A stretch of 64,000 nucleotides of DNA, taken from positions 124,001 to 188,000 of the forward strand of contig NZ_JAMBOC010000003.1 in NCBI RefSeq assembly GCF_023715405.1, read 5' to 3'. Position numbers and translations under genes: made by a program. Positions 1-8,283 of the stretch are shown here, in pieces (the first letter of the stretch is position 1; each line of letters begins with the position of its first letter). The notes beneath the pieces are model-generated. The model searched no databases and had not been told where the DNA came from. It saw only the letters and a program-made list of their open reading frames with translations. The DNA comes from Solibacillus isronensis. GTDB lineage: Bacteria > Bacillota > Bacilli > Bacillales_A > Planococcaceae.

Positions 1-24
1 TAAGGTAAAAAGGGGGATAATTTC

Positions 25-1059
25 ATGTTCAAATCTAAAAATATGCTTTTCTTATTAGTACTAAGTGCATTCATTTTAGTCCTGGCTGCATGTGGTGGGG
101 ATGATGATGCTGAAACATCAACTTCAACTGGTACTGAAACATCTACAGGTACTGACAAAACGGATTCTGGCTCTGAAAAGGCAGATTTCGGAGATGTTAG
201 GTTTTTAAGTATCTTAACAGGTGGTACGCAAGGGACTTACTATCCATTAGGAGGAACTTTTGCGGATTTAATTACAACGGATACAGGGGTAAAAACAACT
301 GCTGAGGTATCACAAGCTTCTGCAGCAAACATGACAGCTTTAGCTGCAGGTGACGGTGAAGTTGCGTTCGTTCAAACAGATATCGCTTACTATGCAACTC
401 AAGGAACTTTAATGTTCGAAGGGCAAAAAATTGACTCTGTAGTTGCATTAGGCGCTTTATATCCGGAAACAGTTCAATTAGTAACATTAGCTGATTCAGG
501 CATTAAAACATTTGCAGATTTAAAAGGTAAAAAAGTTTCTGTAGGTGCACCAGGTTCTGGTACTTATGCAAACGCTGAGCAATTATTGGAAATCCACGGA
601 TTATCAATTAAAGATGATATTCAAGCACAAAACTTAGACTTCGGTGAATCTACTGACGGTATTCAATCAGGTCAAATTGATGCAGCATTTATTACAGCTG
701 GTTACCCAACTGGTGCTGTTGAAGCTTTAAATGCAACAAATGGGGTGCACATCATTCCAGTTGAAGCAGACAAAGCGGCAGAGTTAATCGAGAAGTACCC
801 GTACTATGCTGTGGATAATATTCCTGCTGGCACATACGGTTTAGAAGCAGAAGTTCCTGCTGTTTCTGTAGGTGCAATGTTAGCAGTAAATAAAGACCTG
901 CCAGAAGATTTAGTGTATGCAATGACAAAAGCAATCTATGATAATACAGATAAAATTGGTCACGCTAAAGGCGAATTTATTAAAGCTGAAACAGGCTTAG
1001 ACGGAATCGGTATTGACGTACACCCAGGTGCACAAAGATACTTTGATGAAGTGAAGTAA
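25..1059 (+). CDS. TAXI-family TRAP transporter solute-binding lipoprotein
   Basis: Extracytoplasmic substrate-binding subunit of a TRAP transporter of the TAXI type, which captures a small organic anion (the family is linked to C4-dicarboxylates and glutamate-like compounds) for a sodium-driven permease. The 344-residue product has a lipoprotein signal with a lipobox ending at Cys23, a Ser/Thr/Asp-rich linker to about residue 52, then a TAXI domain beginning FLSILTGGTQGTYYPLGGTF. AGGGGG lies just upstream of the ATG. It is the first gene of an operon with the DUF1850 protein and the fused permease. The hairpin at 1071-1120 probably makes it the most abundant product. The substrate is not predictable. 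Confidence 0.93.
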   Translation: MFKSKNMLFLLVLSAFILVLAACGGDDDAETSTSTGTETSTGTDKTDSGSEKADFGDVRFLSILTGGTQGTYYPLGGTFADLITTDTGVKTTAEVSQASAANMTALAAGDGEVAFVQTDIAYYATQGTLMFEGQKIDSVVALGALYPETVQLVTLADSGIKTFADLKGKKVSVGAPGSGTYANAEQLLEIHGLSIKDDIQAQNLDFGESTDGIQSGQIDAAFITAGYPTGAVEALNATNGVHIIPVEADKAAELIEKYPYYAVDNIPAGTYGLEAEVPAVSVGAMLAVNKDLPEDLVYAMTKAIYDNTDKIGHAKGEFIKAETGLDGIGIDVHPGAQRYFDEVK

Positions 1060-1070
1060 TTAGGAAAATC

Positions 1071-1120
1071 AAAGGGCCTCTGTCGCAAAAATAGCTTCAG
1101 AGGCCTTTGTTGTATTTTTT
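1071..1120 (+). terminator. Hairpin after TAXI binding-protein gene
   Basis: GGCCTCTG and CAGAGGCC form a strong stem followed by a T-rich stretch. It lies between the binding-protein gene and the two membrane genes of the same operon, so it probably attenuates rather than fully stops transcription. Confidence 0.75.
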
Positions 1121-1142
1121 ATTTAAGCGAGTGATCATTCAA

Positions 1143-1649
1143 ATGAAAAAATGGATTTTTATCATCCTGGTTTTTCTTAGTGTTATTGTTTGGTTTATTC
1201 CTTTTGAACGGAGCATAACTTTTACAGAGACAAGAGTTCAGAAGCCTGTTCAACATTTTTTGCCGTTGAAGGATGAAAATGAGTTTCAGATGATTTTTAC
1301 TCATTCCATACATTTAACGGATGTAACAGAGAGTTATAAAGTGCTGCCTACAAATGAACTTCAGCTGCTTGCAATGGAGTATACGGATGTGGCAATAGGG
1401 ATGCCAGGGCATGCTGAAGAAGGGCAGACACTACAATATGAAGATGGGGTCTATACACTTCAGTACAATGATGCAAAATTAGAAAATTTTACGTTACATA
1501 TCGGGAATGTCGACTATAAATTAAATCTTCAGCATAGAGGGAAAATCATTCCTTTAAAAAAGCATTTAGTACGAGGGAAATCCTATATGGTAACGATTCA
1601 AAAATTGTCTTTATATGACAAATTGAAAGGAGTCGAATTAGATGACTGA
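1143..1649 (+). CDS. DUF1850 domain protein of the TAXI-TRAP operon
   Basis: 168-residue protein with one N-terminal membrane segment (about residues 4-22) and an external beta-rich part. DUF1850 proteins are repeatedly found between TAXI binding proteins and fused TRAP permeases, as here; their role is unknown. An in-frame start exists at 1107, but it lies inside the terminator T-tract, so the ATG at 1143, which opens directly with a Lys-Lys membrane anchor, is preferred. No strong Shine-Dalgarno sequence precedes it. Its stop overlaps the permease start by 8 bases, suggesting translational coupling. Confidence 0.8.
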   Translation: MKKWIFIILVFLSVIVWFIPFERSITFTETRVQKPVQHFLPLKDENEFQMIFTHSIHLTDVTESYKVLPTNELQLLAMEYTDVAIGMPGHAEEGQTLQYEDGVYTLQYNDAKLENFTLHIGNVDYKLNLQHRGKIIPLKKHLVRGKSYMVTIQKLSLYDKLKGVELDD

Positions 1650-3657
1650 GAAGAAAGTGGCGGTAGATACAGAAGCTTTACACGAATCACTTACTTTGGA
1701 ACAGCAGCAAGAATTACTTGAAAAATATGATTTGGAATCAAATCAGCGTAACCCGCAAAATTTCATGAAGCATTTCATCTATTTTGGTTTACTTGCATTT
1801 ACACTTTTCCAAGTTTACACAGCAATTTTCGGACAGTTTCCTGCACAAATTCAGCGTACGGTTCACATTGGATTTGCTTTGACGTTTGTGTTTTTACTCT
1901 TCCCAGCAAGCCGTAAGCTATCAAAACGGACAATTCCGTTTTATGACTATATTTTAGCTGTTATTGCTATTATTGTAGGGAGTTATTGGGTAATCAATTA
2001 TGACCGGCTCGTTCAAAGTTTAGGTCAACTACAAACAATGGATTTCTATATCGGAATACTGGCAGTAATTATCGTATTGGAAGGTGCCCGTAGAGCGGTC
2101 GGTTTACCAATCACTATTATTGCCGGGCTGTTTTTACTTTACGCATTTTATGGTCAGTATATGCCGGACTTTATGGCACACCGAGGTCAAAGTTTGGATA
2201 GTATTGTGAACTTAATGTTCTTCTCGACAGACGGGATTTTAGGGACACCATTAGCAGTATCTTCTACATTTATTTTTGCGTTCCTATTATTCGGCGCGTT
2301 CCTTGTAAAAACAGGGGTAGGGGAATACTTTAATGACTTAGCGATTGCGATTGCCGGAAAATTAACAGGTGGTCCTGCAAAAGTTGCAATTTTCTCATCT
2401 GCACTGCAAGGTACAATTTCAGGAAGTTCTGTAGCAAACGTAGTAACTTCAGGTTCATATACGATTCCGATGATGAAACGTCTCGGCTACAACAAAAACT
2501 TTGCTGGTGCTGTAGAGGCATCGGCATCTACAGGTGGACAGTTAATGCCGCCAATCATGGGTGCTGCTGCGTTCTTAATGGTTGAGTTTATCGGTCGTGG
2601 TGTCACATATTGGGATATTGCCAAGGCTGCGGCTATTCCGGCAGTTCTATACTTTACAGGTATTTGGATCATGACACACTTTGAAGCAAAGCGTTTAGGA
2701 TTACGTGGCTTAAAAGATGAAGAAATGCCAGATCGTTCTAAAGTATTCAAGAAAATTTATCTACTTATTCCGATTGTACTGATTATCATTCTAATGATGT
2801 CAGGTGTACCGGTAATTCACGCGGCGCTTTACGGAATTATTTCTTGTATAGTTGTCGGGTTCATTAATCCTGACGTGAAATTCGGCTTTAAAGAAATTAT
2901 CGATGGAATGGTTGAGGGTGCACGCTCGGCATTAGCAGTTGCTGCTGCAACAGCTTGTGCGGGTATTATTGTAGGTGTTGTTGTAAAGACAGGATTAGGG
3001 CTGTCTCTTGCAAACAGCTTAGTAAAATTAGCAGGAGGCAGTATTATCCTTACGTTATTCTTTGTAATGATTGCTTCGTTAATTTTAGGTATGGGTGCAC
3101 CGACAACGGCAAACTATGTTATTACATCAACGATTGCTGCACCAGCAATCATTGCCTTACTAGCGCCGGACGTAGCGGCAAGTGCAGCTCCACTGATTGT
3201 AGTTTTATCAGCGCACTTCTTCGTGTTCTATTTCGGTATTATTGCGGATATTACACCGCCTGTTGCGCTCGCCGCCTTTGCAGCATCCGGTATTTCTGGA
3301 GGAGATCCGATTCGTACTGGTGTGAACTCCGCGAAGCTTGCCATCGCGGCATTCATTATTCCGTACATGATTGTCTTCTCACCGGCACTGCTTATGATTG
3401 ATGTAACGATCTGGCAAATTTTATGGGTAGTGTTCACTGCGATTATGGGTATGATTGCAATAGGTGTCGGAATTATTGGCTACTGGTACCGCCCTGTAAG
3501 CTGGATTGAACGTATTATTTTATTGGGTGCAGGTTTAGCAATGATTTACCCTGAATCACTGTCGGATACAATTGGACTTATTGTATTTGGAGTTATGTTC
3601 GTGATTCAATATATTACTAGAAATAAAGGAAACGGTTCCAAAGTGGCCATTTCATAA
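1642..3657 (+). CDS. TRAP transporter fused permease (small plus large subunits)
   Basis: 671-residue integral membrane protein in which the 4-helix DctQ-like and 12-helix DctM-like subunits of a TRAP transporter are fused, the usual arrangement for TAXI systems. About 16 or more hydrophobic segments are visible after a soluble N-terminus of about 45 residues. Conserved DctM-type stretches include the Gly/Ser-rich GTISGSSVANVV region and the GMGAPTTANYV loop. With the lipoprotein encoded at 25-1059 it forms a sodium-dependent organic-anion importer. It is preceded by AAAGGAG inside the DUF1850 gene. Confidence 0.93.
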   Translation: MTEKKVAVDTEALHESLTLEQQQELLEKYDLESNQRNPQNFMKHFIYFGLLAFTLFQVYTAIFGQFPAQIQRTVHIGFALTFVFLLFPASRKLSKRTIPFYDYILAVIAIIVGSYWVINYDRLVQSLGQLQTMDFYIGILAVIIVLEGARRAVGLPITIIAGLFLLYAFYGQYMPDFMAHRGQSLDSIVNLMFFSTDGILGTPLAVSSTFIFAFLLFGAFLVKTGVGEYFNDLAIAIAGKLTGGPAKVAIFSSALQGTISGSSVANVVTSGSYTIPMMKRLGYNKNFAGAVEASASTGGQLMPPIMGAAAFLMVEFIGRGVTYWDIAKAAAIPAVLYFTGIWIMTHFEAKRLGLRGLKDEEMPDRSKVFKKIYLLIPIVLIIILMMSGVPVIHAALYGIISCIVVGFINPDVKFGFKEIIDGMVEGARSALAVAAATACAGIIVGVVVKTGLGLSLANSLVKLAGGSIILTLFFVMIASLILGMGAPTTANYVITSTIAAPAIIALLAPDVAASAAPLIVVLSAHFFVFYFGIIADITPPVALAAFAASGISGGDPIRTGVNSAKLAIAAFIIPYMIVFSPALLMIDVTIWQILWVVFTAIMGMIAIGVGIIGYWYRPVSWIERIILLGAGLAMIYPESLSDTIGLIVFGVMFVIQYITRNKGNGSKVAIS

Positions 3658-3664
3658 AAGTGAG

Positions 3665-3692
3665 GCGTCTGAAATTTATTTCAGGCGCTTTT
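3665..3692 (+). terminator. Terminator of the TAXI-TRAP operon
   Basis: GCGTCTGAAAT pairs with ATTTCAGGCGC (one G-T wobble) and is followed by TTTTCT, immediately after the permease stop codon. Confidence 0.85.
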
Positions 3693-3751
3693 CTATTTAT
3701 CTCGAAAATAGATAGATTTAATACTTTTTATGCATTAAGTGCATTTATTTG

Positions 3752-3780
3752 TTGATTTTCTTGAAAAACCATTATATTAT
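3752..3780 (+). promoter_or_regulatory. SigA-type promoter for the small-peptide transcript
   Basis: TTGATT and TATTAT are separated by 17 bases and lie about 45 bases upstream of the 45-residue ORF. Inferred from consensus only. Confidence 0.5.
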
Positions 3781-3825
3781 TTAAATTAATTAAAAATTCA
3801 AATAATTTAAAGGGGAGAAAATGAT

Positions 3826-3963
3826 ATGTCAACACTTTTAAAGTCGACGTTTGAAACTTACTTATTTGACGAAGAGGTGGAGTTTGAGTTAGCCGAGCAG
3901 CAAGAGGTTTCGGAAAGTGAAGAACGCACTCAATATCCGCAAGGGTTTTTCTCAAGCCTATAA
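3826..3963 (+). CDS. Small acidic peptide, 45 residues, unknown function
   Basis: Short ORF with an excellent AGGGGAG ribosome binding site at 3811-3817. The ATG at 3821 closes after six codons, so the ATG at 3826 is the start. The product is acidic in the middle (runs of Glu/Gln/Ser) and ends in a hydrophobic GFFSSL tail. I recognise no family. It is followed 13 bases later by a second small ORF with its own AAGGAG, so both probably come from the 3752 promoter. The good SD and tandem arrangement argue for translation; there is no homology evidence. Confidence 0.5.
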   Translation: MSTLLKSTFETYLFDEEVEFELAEQQEVSESEERTQYPQGFFSSL

Positions 3964-3976
3964 AGGAGTTTTTAAA

Positions 3977-4078
3977 ATGAATTTAAAAATATTACGGCGT
4001 CTATTCAACGAAACTGATTGGATAGATGTCGTTTTTTTAGGCACTAATAATGTAGTATGCAAAAATTGTACTGTATAA
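3977..4078 (+). CDS. Small peptide, 33 residues, ending CKNCTV
   Basis: Second member of a tandem pair of short ORFs, with an AAAGGAG ribosome binding site overlapping the stop of the first. The product has a basic N-terminus (KILRR), a hydrophobic centre (WIDVVFLG) and two Cys in a CxxC at the C-terminus. No family recognised. It could be a signalling, bacteriocin-like or leader peptide for the M20 amidohydrolase gene that starts 33 bases downstream. A TATAAT at 4074-4079 overlaps its stop and could serve that gene. Confidence 0.4.
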   Translation: MNLKILRRLFNETDWIDVVFLGTNNVVCKNCTV

Positions 4079-4111
4079 TAGAAGTACTAAATAATATTCG
4101 AGGTGCGTTTC

Positions 4112-5224
4112 ATGTTAGCGGTTAATTCTACAGAACAAATGATTTTTGATTGGTTTCAATATTTCCATGCAAACCCTGAAGTAAGCTGGAAAGAGATAAA
4201 TACAACAGCAAAATTAGCAGAAATCTTAGATGATATGGGCGTCAGCTATAAAATGTTTGATGATGTGACTGGTCTTGTCGCGGAAATCGGAAAAGGCGAA
4301 GAAACAATTGCGGTTCGTGCGGATATCGATGCACTATGGCAAGAAGTGGATGGGGTTATGCAGGCAAATCACTCTTGTGGACATGATGCAAACATATCAA
4401 TTGTTTTAGGTGCGCTTTATGCATTAAAAAATGAACCTTTGAAAAAGAAAATCCGCTTTATTTTCCAGCCGGCTGAGGAAACAGGTGGCGGCGCATTGGC
4501 GATGATTGACCGAGGTGTAATGGAAAATGTTACCCATTTATTCGGTGTTCATTTACGTCCTATGGAAGAGCTGCCATTAGGGAAAGTATCACCTGCAATC
4601 TATCATGGTGCTGCAGCATTCTTAACTGGGACAATTACTGGTATTGATGCACATGGTGCTCGTCCGCACCAAGGGAAAAATGCAATTGATGTCGTTGTAG
4701 CGATTCAGCAAATGCTGAAAAATATCCATGTCGATCCATTTGAAGTATACTCAGCGAAGTTAACGAAAATTGTAGCAGATGGCGGAAGCGTCAATATTAT
4801 TCCGGGAAATGCGACTTTCTCAATCGATGTACGTGCACAGAAAAATGAAGTATTGGCGCAAGTACAGCGTGATGTTGATAAAGGCTTGAAACAAATTGCA
4901 GCGATGTTCGATATTGGGGTTGGATGGGATTGGATGGACGTTACACCAGGCGCGGAAGTATCATCGGAAGCTGCCGCAATTGCAGAACGCTCGATTGTTG
5001 AAGCACTTGGAGAGAAAAGTCTAGCACCGGCAGTAGTAACACCAGGAAGCGATGATTTCCACTTCTATACGATTAAAAATACAGAGTTGAAGGCGACGAT
5101 GATCGGCGTTGGCGCAGATCTTGGTCCGGGACTCCATCATCCGAAAATGACCTTTGATGCAAAGGCATTGCTCGATGGCGCCAAAGTGATCGCAACAACA
5201 TTGAAAAACAGTGCAATGAAATAA
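4112..5224 (+). CDS. M20 family metallopeptidase / amidohydrolase
   Basis: 370-residue zinc-dependent hydrolase of the M20D group (hippurate hydrolase, N-acyl-amino-acid and IAA-conjugate amidohydrolases), which release an acyl group from an amino acid or similar amide. Visible family motifs are VRADIDALW, SCGHDANISIVLG (metal ligands Cys/His), the acidic PAEETGGGA, and IDAHGARPHQGKNAID of the dimerisation domain. An in-frame GTG at 4103 lies inside the GAGGTG Shine-Dalgarno sequence, so the ATG at 4112 is chosen. The substrate is unknown. Confidence 0.88.
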   Translation: MLAVNSTEQMIFDWFQYFHANPEVSWKEINTTAKLAEILDDMGVSYKMFDDVTGLVAEIGKGEETIAVRADIDALWQEVDGVMQANHSCGHDANISIVLGALYALKNEPLKKKIRFIFQPAEETGGGALAMIDRGVMENVTHLFGVHLRPMEELPLGKVSPAIYHGAAAFLTGTITGIDAHGARPHQGKNAIDVVVAIQQMLKNIHVDPFEVYSAKLTKIVADGGSVNIIPGNATFSIDVRAQKNEVLAQVQRDVDKGLKQIAAMFDIGVGWDWMDVTPGAEVSSEAAAIAERSIVEALGEKSLAPAVVTPGSDDFHFYTIKNTELKATMIGVGADLGPGLHHPKMTFDAKALLDGAKVIATTLKNSAMK

Positions 5225-5234
5225 GATGATAAGG

Positions 5235-5267
5235 CGATGCTATGAAGTTTGTAGCATCGTTTTTTTT
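5235..5267 (+). terminator. Terminator after amidohydrolase gene
   Basis: CGATGCTA and TAGCATCG form a stem with a 9-base loop, followed by a run of eight T. Confidence 0.9.
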
Positions 5268-5337
5268 CGTCGAGTGGTTGCAGCGATAATAGAAGGCCGG
5301 ATATTAGAAACACGTGACCCCAAGCAAATCCTGCAAA

Positions 5338-5364
5338 ATAAAAAAGTGCCGCGGTTAAACGGCA
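5338..5364 (-). terminator. Terminator of the FhuF-like gene
   Basis: Read on the minus strand, TGCCG / CGGCA closes a short hairpin followed by a T run (the A run at 5338-5345 on plus). Confidence 0.6.
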
Positions 5365-5378
5365 TTTAAAACAAAACA

Positions 5379-6086
5379 TTATTTCATCGGGCAAAATCCG
5401 CAAGCCATTAAGCCGGGGATGTCTTTTGAAAAACAGCAGCTTTTGCGAACAGGCTGATTGATGAGAGCAGAAGGGCTTTTTCCGCCTGTATAATTTAAAA
5501 ACAGTGATTTGTCCGAGAAGTAACGCCAAACATTTTTATCTTCGAGCATGTCCAGGTCCTCGAAAGCACGGTCAGCCAATGCCGGATTTTCGAGTAATGT
5601 ATGGAAGTGCCAAAGCATGTATCCGAAAATATTTTCCCATAAAGTCAGCGGCGAAATGGACGTTGTTTTCCGTAGCTGGCCAATAACAACAGATGTCTTG
5701 TATAAAATATCCGTCATCACTCGCTCACGCTCATCATCCTCCACATAACGGAAATCATTTGGGTTTATATACATCCCGAGTGTATGAATGCCGAACTCCT
5801 GAACAATAGCGAAACGCAAATCTTCTGGCTTGCCGTCCCAAACTTCATCATACGTCGTCAGCATATAAAACTGCATTGCGACAAACATGCCGTAGCGACG
5901 TCCGAAGTGGGAGATGGCCGCAGCTTCCGTTGCAGCATTCGTGATGCCCATCATCAAATTGCGGAAATCCGTCAAATAGAAGTCTTTATGTAGATTCGCC
6001 AATGTAAATAATGGACGGTCAGGTTCTTCGGTAAAAATACTATAGGAATTTAATTGTCTTACTTGATCATAAGAAAGTGCAGGCAT
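5379..6086 (-). CDS. FhuF-like ferric siderophore reductase, 2Fe-2S C-terminus
   Basis: 235-residue protein ending with the FhuF-type iron-sulfur motif: two adjacent Cys, ten residues, then CGFC at the extreme C-terminus. This 2Fe-2S signature is shared by ferric iron reductases that release iron from imported siderophores in the cytoplasm, and by some IucA/IucC C-terminal-domain proteins. The upstream part is alpha-helical and Trp/Phe/Tyr-rich. The ATG at 6086 follows AAAGGTGAT with good spacing and is preferred over an upstream in-frame start at 6140. I see no Fur box at its own promoter, but a perfect one lies about 570 bases away at 6657. The exact partner siderophore is unknown. Confidence 0.75.
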   Translation of the reverse strand: MPALSYDQVRQLNSYSIFTEEPDRPLFTLANLHKDFYLTDFRNLMMGITNAATEAAAISHFGRRYGMFVAMQFYMLTTYDEVWDGKPEDLRFAIVQEFGIHTLGMYINPNDFRYVEDDERERVMTDILYKTSVVIGQLRKTTSISPLTLWENIFGYMLWHFHTLLENPALADRAFEDLDMLEDKNVWRYFSDKSLFLNYTGGKSPSALINQPVRKSCCFSKDIPGLMACGFCPMK

Positions 6087-6195
6087 ACGTATCACCTTTT
6101 CTAAAAAAATATTTACATTTACTATACCATTTCTCTTCACAAACGCGGTAAAAAACGCTAAAATGAATAAAACATATAAGAAAGGTTGGTTTTTA

Positions 6196-6624
6196 ATGAC
6201 GAAACCGATTTCTGTACCAAGACCATTAGTTCGTGTAAATCAGTGGGTTATATTTTTATCAGTCGTTATCACATGGGTGACAGGACAGTACTGGATTTTA
6301 GCGATACCGTTAATTGCAAATTTACTTGGGATTTTCACCGGGTTTAATCCAATTATGCGTTTTGCGAAAATATTTTTAACGAAAGACATCAAAACGTATA
6401 TTCCTGAAGATATCGGACAGCAAAAATTCAATTCAGCGATTGCAAGCATTTGTCTGGCAGGTGGAATAGTAGGTTTTGCATTTGATTGGCCGGTCGTTGC
6501 ATACAGCTTTACGATTATGGTGGCGGTTGCATCATTTGTAGCAATTTTAGGCTTTTGTATCGGCTGCTTTATGGTCTTCCAATACAAACAGTACCAATAT
6601 CGACGTTCATTAAAAAATACTTAA
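6196..6624 (+). CDS. DUF4395 membrane protein
   Basis: 142-residue membrane protein with about four hydrophobic helices and the conserved FNPIMRFAK segment of DUF4395. Family members often sit beside thiol/sulfur-related genes, but function is unknown. The ATG at 6196 has GAAAGG about 9 bases upstream; an upstream in-frame ATG at 6163 lacks an SD. Two Cys in the last helix (GFCIGCFM) could be redox-active, which is inference. Divergent from the FhuF-like gene, sharing a 109-base promoter region. Confidence 0.75.
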   Translation: MTKPISVPRPLVRVNQWVIFLSVVITWVTGQYWILAIPLIANLLGIFTGFNPIMRFAKIFLTKDIKTYIPEDIGQQKFNSAIASICLAGGIVGFAFDWPVVAYSFTIMVAVASFVAILGFCIGCFMVFQYKQYQYRRSLKNT

Positions 6625-6643
6625 AAAGATTTTTGGAAACGGG

Positions 6644-6672
6644 TTGACAATGATACTGATAATCATTATCAT
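6644..6672 (+). promoter_or_regulatory. Promoter overlapped by a perfect Fur box
   Basis: TTGACA (6644-6649) and TATCAT (6667-6672) are spaced by 17 bases. The 15-mer TGATAATCATTATCA at 6657-6671 matches the 7-1-7 Fur consensus at every position and covers the spacer and -10. It should be repressed by Fur when iron is sufficient. There is no ORF for about 300 bases downstream, only structured sequence ending in a terminator. Confidence 0.85.
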
Positions 6673-6679
6673 TATAACT

Positions 6680-6890
6680 GTAGCAAGAGCTTATTTGTAA
6701 TACAGTACAAATAAGTCTGAGCTAACAACTTTTCTCCAGGAGTTTGTTAGCTCAGCCATAGCGTTCTAAACCCCCTCATTTAGAATGTAAGTTTGACTGT
6801 GTGTCAGACACTGAGTTTTTCACCCTTTATATTTTTCTTCCTTTGTTGGGAGACCCATTGCCCGTGTCGCTTACAGATACGGGTATTTTT
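6680..6890 (+). ncRNA. Candidate Fur-controlled small RNA (FsrA/RyhB-like role)
   Basis: About 210 bases with no start codon plus SD, bounded by the Fur-box promoter and an intrinsic terminator. In order it holds: a 9-bp hairpin (6690-6698/6707-6715), a perfect 12-bp hairpin (6717-6728/6744-6755) with a pyrimidine-rich loop containing TTTTCTCC, a 7-bp hairpin (6764-6770/6779-6785) whose loop is CCCCCTCA, unpaired CACCC and TTCTTCC stretches, then the terminator. C-rich single-stranded loops that pair with ribosome binding sites are the hallmark of the Bacillus iron-sparing sRNA FsrA. No sequence identity to FsrA is claimed. Alternative: an unusually long leader of the deacetylase gene, but the terminator argues against it. 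Confidence 0.65.
6861..6890 (+). terminator. Terminator of the candidate sRNA
   Basis: CCCGTGTC pairs with GATACGGG (one internal G-T) and is followed by TATTTTT. Confidence 0.8.
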
Positions 6891-6982
6891 GTGTATAAAA
6901 AATTTCTAAAACTTTTTTGAAACTTATTTTGAATTTCTCCGTCTGTACGTTGCTTAAATAAAAAATGTAGGCGGAGGAAATG

Positions 6983-8257
6983 ATGAAAAAGTTAATTGCT
7001 GTAGGGTTTATCGCTGTATGCGTATTATTCCTGACAATTGAATATAGAGGTTCAAGTGAAAAGATTGAACGTGCAGTTGCAAATGAAAAGGATATAACAG
7101 CTATAGATAAAGGAACCCAAATAGAACAAACTACGCATCTATTTGAAAAAGTCATAGTACTGAATGAAGAACAGCCGATTTATATAAAAGGAAGTGCCCT
7201 CACGGAAATTGGAATTGTACATTCGAATACTTCTTTTGCCATCGTAGGAGAAGATGAACTTTATTACGAACTGCGATTCGGGAAAATTTCGGCTTTTATT
7301 AAAAAGGGAAGTGCCACTGTAGAAAAACGTCCCCTTAAGACGTTAGTTAATACAGAAATAACGAACTCAATTAAAACGACAGAACAAATAAATGTATATG
7401 AAGAAAAAAATCTTAAGAGCAGTGTGTTGCTGCAGCTTTCACAGGGTTTTCGTTACCCGATCGTGGGGGAGCTTGACGGTTGGTTTGTCATAAAAGTAGG
7501 AGAACGTGCCGGTTATATACATAAAACATCAGTTGAAATAGATGAAGGAATTCCAGTTTTAGTGTATCATCATATTTTGCCGAAAGAAGAAATGGTGACA
7601 AATGCGAGTACGGTTTCTGTACAATCATTTGAACAGCAAATGGCCTTTTTAGCTGAAGAGCAATTTACAACAATTTCGACAACGCAGCTTTATGATTATT
7701 TGGAAGGTCGCCAAATTTTACCGGTTAATTCAATCCTCATTACATTTGACGATGGTTTATTATCGACAAAGGTCTATGCTTACCCAATTTTAAAGGAACA
7801 TGGATTTTCTGCGGTACAGCATATTATATCTTCTCGTACAGAGCGCTTTGAAGGTGAACAAGTTTTTGACGCCAAAGGACCCCTTCAATTTTTCACGGCC
7901 GAAGAGATGCAGCAAATGACGGACGTGTTTCAATACGAAGCGCATACACATAACTTGCATCAGTTCAGCAAAGGGGCAGGAATCGCATTAGAGTTGTCAT
8001 CCGCTGACATTGCGAAGGATTTGCAGCAAAATGTAAATATGCTGACGAATGCGACTTCTTTAGCGTATCCATTTGGTCATTACGATGAAGATATGATCGC
8101 AGCGATGAAGGAAGTAGGGCTGTTAATCGGTTTTACTACAAATGAAGGCTATGCTAATATGCAGCAGTCAAATTATGAGGTCAATCGTTTCGGCATAACG
8201 GAAAATAAAACATTTGAACAGTTCACGTCCTTTGTAAAGGGGGTGGACTGGTCTTAA
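6983..8257 (+). CDS. Polysaccharide deacetylase with SH3-like domains
   Basis: 424-residue secreted or membrane-anchored enzyme. An N-terminal hydrophobic anchor (about residues 2-20) is followed by two SH3-like regions (about 45-105 and 115-185) typical of wall-binding modules. A NodB homology domain from about residue 190 shows the opening PVLVYHHI, the catalytic/metal-binding ITFDDGLLS, EAHTHNLHQ and SLAYPFGHYDED. NodB enzymes remove N- or O-acetyl groups from peptidoglycan or exopolysaccharide using a divalent metal. Of two adjacent ATGs (6980, 6983) the second has the better spacing from GGAGG. It lies immediately upstream of an ECF sigma pair. Confidence 0.87.
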   Translation: MKKLIAVGFIAVCVLFLTIEYRGSSEKIERAVANEKDITAIDKGTQIEQTTHLFEKVIVLNEEQPIYIKGSALTEIGIVHSNTSFAIVGEDELYYELRFGKISAFIKKGSATVEKRPLKTLVNTEITNSIKTTEQINVYEEKNLKSSVLLQLSQGFRYPIVGELDGWFVIKVGERAGYIHKTSVEIDEGIPVLVYHHILPKEEMVTNASTVSVQSFEQQMAFLAEEQFTTISTTQLYDYLEGRQILPVNSILITFDDGLLSTKVYAYPILKEHGFSAVQHIISSRTERFEGEQVFDAKGPLQFFTAEEMQQMTDVFQYEAHTHNLHQFSKGAGIALELSSADIAKDLQQNVNMLTNATSLAYPFGHYDEDMIAAMKEVGLLIGFTTNEGYANMQQSNYEVNRFGITENKTFEQFTSFVKGVDWS

Positions 8258-8283
8258 GGATATAAGAAGGTGTTAATCGTTAC

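Noticed and set aside
2955-3401. 148-codon ORF inside the TRAP permease gene
   Set aside because: Cys-rich shadow of the permease in another frame with no SD.
5287-5309. TAATAGAA and TATTAGAA near the end of the FhuF-like gene, possibly another 21-bp array
   Set aside because: Only two copies, 15 bases apart, with no continued 21-base phase.
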